A stretch of 17,863 bases of DNA, from assembly GCA_035762345.1 (NCBI GenBank), contig DASTPE010000099.1, positions 1-17,863 of the forward strand, read 5' to 3'. Numbering within the stretch: the first letter of the stretch is position 1; each line of letters opens with the position of its first letter. The translations under genes were made by a program, and so were the position numbers. This DNA is from SCGC-AG-212-J23 sp035762345. Its GTDB lineage: Bacteria > Pseudomonadota > Gammaproteobacteria > Burkholderiales > SG8-39. The notes under the pieces were generated by a model. It saw only the letters and a list, made by a program, of their open reading frames with translations. It ran no database searches and was not told where the DNA came from. This document shows, one piece after another, positions 14,263-17,863 of this stretch.

Positions 14263-17091
14263 CTACTTGTAGTTGCCGAACGCCTGCTCCACTAATGCCC
14301 TTTGCCGCTCGTTGTGGCGCGCCATGTAGCCGCCCGCCGGTGCGGCTGAGGCCGGACGGCCGGCATAGTACAGCTTCTGGTCCTCGCGCATGTTCTGGCG
14401 CAAGTAGTGGCCGCTCTGGTACCACGCGCCCTGGTTCTGAGGCTCTTCCTGGCACCACACCACTTCGGTCGCGCTCGGATAGCGCTTTATCTCCGCCTCG
14501 AACTGCTTGTGCGGGAACGGATAGAGCTGCTCTATACGGATGACCGCCACATCGGTTCTGCGAAGCTCCGATCTTTTCGAAGCGAGGTCGTAGTAGACCT
14601 TGCCGCTGCAGGCGATGATGCGCTTCACCTCTTTCGCTTCCAGCGCTTCCACCTCCGGAATCACGCTCTGGAACGAGCCGTTGGCGAGCTCAGCGATCGG
14701 CGATGCGGCTTCCTTCTTGCGCAATAGCGATTTTGGCGTGAAAACGACGAGCGGCTTGCGGAAGGGGCGCAGCATCTGCCGGCGCAGCAGATGGAAGATC
14801 TGCGCCGCGGTGGTCGGCACGCACACCTGCATGTTGTGCTCGGCGCAAAGCTGCAGGAATCGCTCCAGACGCGCGGACGAATGCTCGGGGCCCTGTCCCT
14901 CATAGCCGTGCGGCAGGAACATTGCGAGCCCGCACACCCTGCCCCACTTGGTCTCGCCCGAGGAGATGAACTGGTCGATCACGACCTGCGCGCCGTTCAC
15001 GAAGTCGCCGAATTGCGCCTCCCAAATCACGAGCGCGTTGGGCTCGGCGGTCGCGAAGCCGTACTCGAAGCCGAGCACCGCTTCCTCGGACAGCACCGAG
15101 TCGATCACCACGAAATTACCCTGATCCTTGCCGATGTTCTGAAGCGGGACGTAGCTGCCCTGGTCCCAGCGTTCGCGGTCCTGATCGTGCAGCACCGCAT
15201 GGCGGTGCGCGAAGGTGCCGCGCGCGGAGTCCTGCCCGGAGAGACGCACGTCATAGCCGTTGGAAAGGAGCGAGGCGTACGCCAGCGTCTCGGCCATTCC
15301 CCAGTCGAGCGGAAGCTTGCCGGCCGCCATTTGCTTGCGCGCCTCAATCACGCGCGCGACCGACGGGTGCAGCTTGAAACCCTCCGGAACGGCGGTGACC
15401 GCTTCCGAGAGGCGTTGCAGCTGCTGGAGCGGCACGTGCGTGTCGGCGGCGTCGGTCCACTTGGCGCCGAGAAACGGCGCCCAGTCGACCGCGAACTTGG
15501 ACTTGAAGTTCGACAGCACCGGGCTCACGGTCTGCTGACCGGCGTCGAGCTTCGCGCGGTAAACCTTGATCATTGCCTCCGGCTCGGATTCCGGGATCAC
15601 TCCCTGGGTGGTGAGCTTGTCGGCGTAGAGCTTGCGCGTGCCCGGGTGCTGCGCGATCTTCTTGTACATGAGCGGCTGCGTCACCGCCGGCTCGTCCTGC
15701 TCGTTGTGGCCGAGCTTGCGGAAGCACACGATGTCGATGACCACGTCCTTGTGGAACGTCTGGCGGAACTCAAGCGCGAGCCGGGTCACGAACAGCACCG
15801 CCTCGGGGTCGTCGCCGTTCACGTGCAAGATCGGCGCCTCCACCATCTTGGCGACGTCGGTGCAGTAGATTGTCGAGCGCGTGTCGCGCGGATCGGAGGT
15901 GGTAAAGCCGATCTGGTTGTTCACGATGATGTGCACCGTACCGCCGGTGCCGTAGCCGCGCGTGCCCGAGAGGTTCAGCGTCTCCATCACCACGCCCTGC
16001 CCCGCGAACGCGGCGTCGCCGTGCACCAGGATCGGCAGCACTTGATCGCCGGTCTTGTCGTCGCGGCGGCGCTGGCGAGCGCGCACCGAGCCCTCGACCA
16101 CGGGGTTGACGATCTCGAGGTGCGAGGGGTTGAAAGCGAGCGAAAGATGCACCGGCCCGCCCGGGGTCGAGATGTCGGAGGAATAGCCGTTGTGGTACTT
16201 GACGTCGCCCGAAGGCAGCTCGGAGGGTTGCTTGCCTTCGAACTCGAGGAAAAGATCCTTCGGCATCTTGCCGAGCACGTTGACGAGCACGTTGAGACGG
16301 CCGCGGTGGGCCATGCCGATCACGATCTCCTGCACCCCGGCGCCGCCGGCGCGCTGGATCAGCTCGTCGATACAGGGAATGAGACTCTCCCCGCCCTCCA
16401 GGGAGAAGCGCTTCTGCCCGACGTAGCGCGTGTGCAGGTAGCGCTCGAGATGCTCCGCCTCGGTGAGCTTCTGCAGCAGGCGCTTCTGCTCAGCGGGCGT
16501 AACCTTGGGCGCGCCGCGCACCGGCTCGATCCGCTCCTGGATCCATTGGCGCTGCGCGCGGTCGGAGATGAACATGTACTCGAAGCCGATGTTCCGGCAA
16601 TAGGTGTCGCGCAGCGCCTGCACCAGGTTCCTGAGCGAGGTCCTCTCCAGCCCCACGAATGAACCTGCGTTCACGATCTGGTCGAGGTCCGCTTCCTTGA
16701 GGTCGTAGTACGCGGGCTCGAGCTCCGGGATGCTCGGCCGCGGCATTCGCTTGAGCGGATCCACGCTCGCCCAGCGCGCGCCGGCGATACGGTATGCCGT
16801 CACCAGCAGCAGCGCCGCGACCTGCAGGCGCTCCGGCGTGACCGGCTCGCTCGGGAGCGTGCGCGGCGCGGCAAACTCGCCGCGCCTGGCTCTTTGAACA
16901 AAGCTTTCTACGACCGGCGCATGCGCCACGTCCTTGTCGGTGGCGCCGGGAAGATCTTGCATGCGATCGAAGTAATCTCGCCACTCCTCAGGGATTGACT
17001 GCGGATTGGCGAGGTACTTCTCGTACAGGTCCTCGATGAACGGCGCGTTGCCGCCGAAGAGGTACGAGCTGTTCAGGAATTCCTTGAGCAT
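14263..17091 (-). CDS. odhA: 2-oxoglutarate dehydrogenase E1 component
   Basis: The thiamine-diphosphate-dependent E1, also called SucA, that decarboxylates 2-oxoglutarate and succinylates the lipoyl arm of OdhB. It has 942 residues, close to the usual 930-960. The N-terminal SSYLFGGNAPFIEDLYEKYL (8-27) is the E2-contacting start of the family. Active-site pieces are GMAHRGRLNVL with H262, FNPSHLEIVNPVVEGS with H324, the ThDP motif HGDAAFAGQG (357-366) and NNQIGFTT (391-398); the C-terminal transketolase-like half includes GFEYGFATAEPNALVIWEAQ. There is no fused E2 or decarboxylase domain, unlike actinobacterial Kgd. The ATG lies six bases after the gltA stop, so the two are probably co-transcribed. 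The stop codon touches the inverted repeat. Confidence 0.97.
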   Translation of the reverse strand: MLKEFLNSSYLFGGNAPFIEDLYEKYLANPQSIPEEWRDYFDRMQDLPGATDKDVAHAPVVESFVQRARRGEFAAPRTLPSEPVTPERLQVAALLLVTAYRIAGARWASVDPLKRMPRPSIPELEPAYYDLKEADLDQIVNAGSFVGLERTSLRNLVQALRDTYCRNIGFEYMFISDRAQRQWIQERIEPVRGAPKVTPAEQKRLLQKLTEAEHLERYLHTRYVGQKRFSLEGGESLIPCIDELIQRAGGAGVQEIVIGMAHRGRLNVLVNVLGKMPKDLFLEFEGKQPSELPSGDVKYHNGYSSDISTPGGPVHLSLAFNPSHLEIVNPVVEGSVRARQRRRDDKTGDQVLPILVHGDAAFAGQGVVMETLNLSGTRGYGTGGTVHIIVNNQIGFTTSDPRDTRSTIYCTDVAKMVEAPILHVNGDDPEAVLFVTRLALEFRQTFHKDVVIDIVCFRKLGHNEQDEPAVTQPLMYKKIAQHPGTRKLYADKLTTQGVIPESEPEAMIKVYRAKLDAGQQTVSPVLSNFKSKFAVDWAPFLGAKWTDAADTHVPLQQLQRLSEAVTAVPEGFKLHPSVARVIEARKQMAAGKLPLDWGMAETLAYASLLSNGYDVRLSGQDSARGTFAHRHAVLHDQDRERWDQGSYVPLQNIGKDQGNFVVIDSVLSEEAVLGFEYGFATAEPNALVIWEAQFGDFVNGAQVVIDQFISSGETKWGRVCGLAMFLPHGYEGQGPEHSSARLERFLQLCAEHNMQVCVPTTAAQIFHLLRRQMLRPFRKPLVVFTPKSLLRKKEAASPIAELANGSFQSVIPEVEALEAKEVKRIIACSGKVYYDLASKRSELRRTDVAVIRIEQLYPFPHKQFEAEIKRYPSATEVVWCQEEPQNQGAWYQSGHYLRQNMREDQKLYYAGRPASAAPAGGYMARHNERQRALVEQAFGNYK

Positions 17092-17097
17092 GGATCT

Positions 17098-17863
17098 CTA
17101 GCGTTCGTCGAGCGGCTTCACCTGTCGCCGGGTGGCCCCCTTGTAGAGCTGCCGCGGCCGCCCGATCTTGTATTCGGGGTCGGTGATCATCTCCTGCCAC
17201 TGCGCGATCCAGCCGATGGTACGCGCGAGGGAAAAAATGCAGGTGAACATCGCCACCGGGATGCCGAGCGCGCGCTGCACGATTCCGGAATAGAAGTCGA
17301 CGTTCGGATAGAGCTTTCTTTCGATGAAGTACGGGTCTTCCAGCGCCACCTTCTCGAGCGAAAGCGCGAGCTTGAACAGGCGGTCGTTGTGCAGGCCGAG
17401 CTCGTTCAGCACTTCATGGCAGGTTTCGCGCATGAGCTTCGCGCGCGGGTCGTAATTCTTGTAGACGCGGTGGCCGAAGCCCATCAGGCGCACGCCCGAA
17501 TGCTTGTCCTTCACTTTCCTGATGAACTCTTCCACCTTGGAGGCGTCGCCGATCTCCTCGAGCATCTGGAGGCAGGCCTCGTTCGCGCCGCCGTGCGCCG
17601 GACCCCATAGCGAGGCGATGCCCGCCGCGATGCAGGCGTATGGGTTCGCCCCCGAGGAGCCGCACAGGCGTACCGTAGAGGTCGAGGCATTCTGCTCGTG
17701 GTCGGCATGCAGGATGAAGATGCGGTCGAGCGCGCGCACCAGCACCGGATTCACCTTGTACTCCTCGGTGGGCACCGCGAACATCATGCGCATGAAGTTG
17801 GCGGTGTAGGAGAGATCGTTCTTCGGGTAGATGAACGGCTGGCCGATCGAGTACTTGTACGCC
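17098..17863 (-). CDS. gltA: Citrate synthase (type II), N-terminus outside the window
   Basis: This is the C-terminal 254 residues of GltA, which condenses acetyl-CoA and oxaloacetate into citrate. The frame stays open to the edge, reading YKYSIGQPFIYPKNDLSYTA, so an ATG at 17793 is internal and not the start; about 170-180 residues are missing. The catalytic residues are present: histidine in GPAHGGANEA, histidine in GFGHRVYKNYDPRA, and aspartate in LYPNVDFYSGI, plus LHADHEQNASTSTVR. These match the NADH-sensitive hexameric type of Gram-negative bacteria rather than the methylcitrate synthase PrpC. It is followed by odhA after six bases, the usual betaproteobacterial arrangement; sdh genes would be expected upstream but cannot be seen. 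Confidence 0.96.
   Translation of the reverse strand, partial: AYKYSIGQPFIYPKNDLSYTANFMRMMFAVPTEEYKVNPVLVRALDRIFILHADHEQNASTSTVRLCGSSGANPYACIAAGIASLWGPAHGGANEACLQMLEEIGDASKVEEFIRKVKDKHSGVRLMGFGHRVYKNYDPRAKLMRETCHEVLNELGLHNDRLFKLALSLEKVALEDPYFIERKLYPNVDFYSGIVQRALGIPVAMFTCIFSLARTIGWIAQWQEMITDPEYKIGRPRQLYKGATRRQVKPLDER

Noticed and set aside
14791..16662. A 623-codon open frame on the plus strand
   Set aside because: It is antisense to odhA and consists of Leu/Arg/His/Val-rich shadow sequence without family features.
17098..17793. A complete short citrate-synthase-like gene starting at 17793
   Set aside because: The conserved citrate synthase frame stays open upstream to the window edge, so the ATG is internal and the gene is simply cut by the window.

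Overview
The window is GC-rich bacterial DNA that reads as chromosome of a betaproteobacterium, most likely of the Burkholderiales type. The evidence is the order gltA-odhA-odhB-lpdA-zapE, a Bug-family (tripartite tricarboxylate transporter) binding protein, and the protein sequences themselves. This placement is inference; there is no rRNA or other taxonomic marker. All 14 genes I accept lie on the minus strand, so transcription runs from high to low coordinates. Most junctions overlap or are separated by under 30 bases. The only sizeable non-coding stretch is 157 bases between odhA and odhB.

In transcription order, block 1 (17863 to about 10130) is central metabolism: citrate synthase (gltA, 5' end outside the window), the three subunits of 2-oxoglutarate dehydrogenase (odhA, odhB, lpdA) and the ZapE/AFG1-like ATPase. 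A small SHOCT-PspC membrane protein gene sits between odhB and lpdA, overlapping both. The odhA-odhB gap holds two structures: a 71-base inverted repeat with perfect 21-base arms that starts on the base after the odhA stop codon, and an intrinsic-terminator-like hairpin followed by five T's on the transcribed strand.

Block 2 (about 10133 to 5253) holds a periplasmic Bug-type solute receptor without its membrane subunits, an AcuI-type acryloyl-CoA reductase, a response regulator with a degenerate GGDEF domain, and propionyl-CoA synthetase (prpE). AcuI plus PrpE would give acrylate -> acryloyl-CoA -> propionyl-CoA.

Block 3 (5256 to 1, running off the window) is a tightly overlapping catabolic module: a GlcG/HbpS-family protein, a class A FAD monooxygenase, a gentisate-dioxygenase-like bicupin, a xanthine-dehydrogenase-family molybdenum subunit, and the N-terminal part of a protein resembling 2,5-dihydroxypyridine 5,6-dioxygenase (NicX). 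Mo-hydroxylase, FAD monooxygenase and NicX are the same enzyme classes in the same order of action as aerobic nicotinate degradation, but here with an extra ring-cleavage-type cupin and a Mo subunit lacking the cytochrome c part of NicB. The substrate cannot be read from the sequence; an aromatic or N-heteroaromatic acid is my best inference. This module is the most promising candidate for something undescribed. I saw no tRNA, rRNA, CRISPR array, transposase or phage gene.
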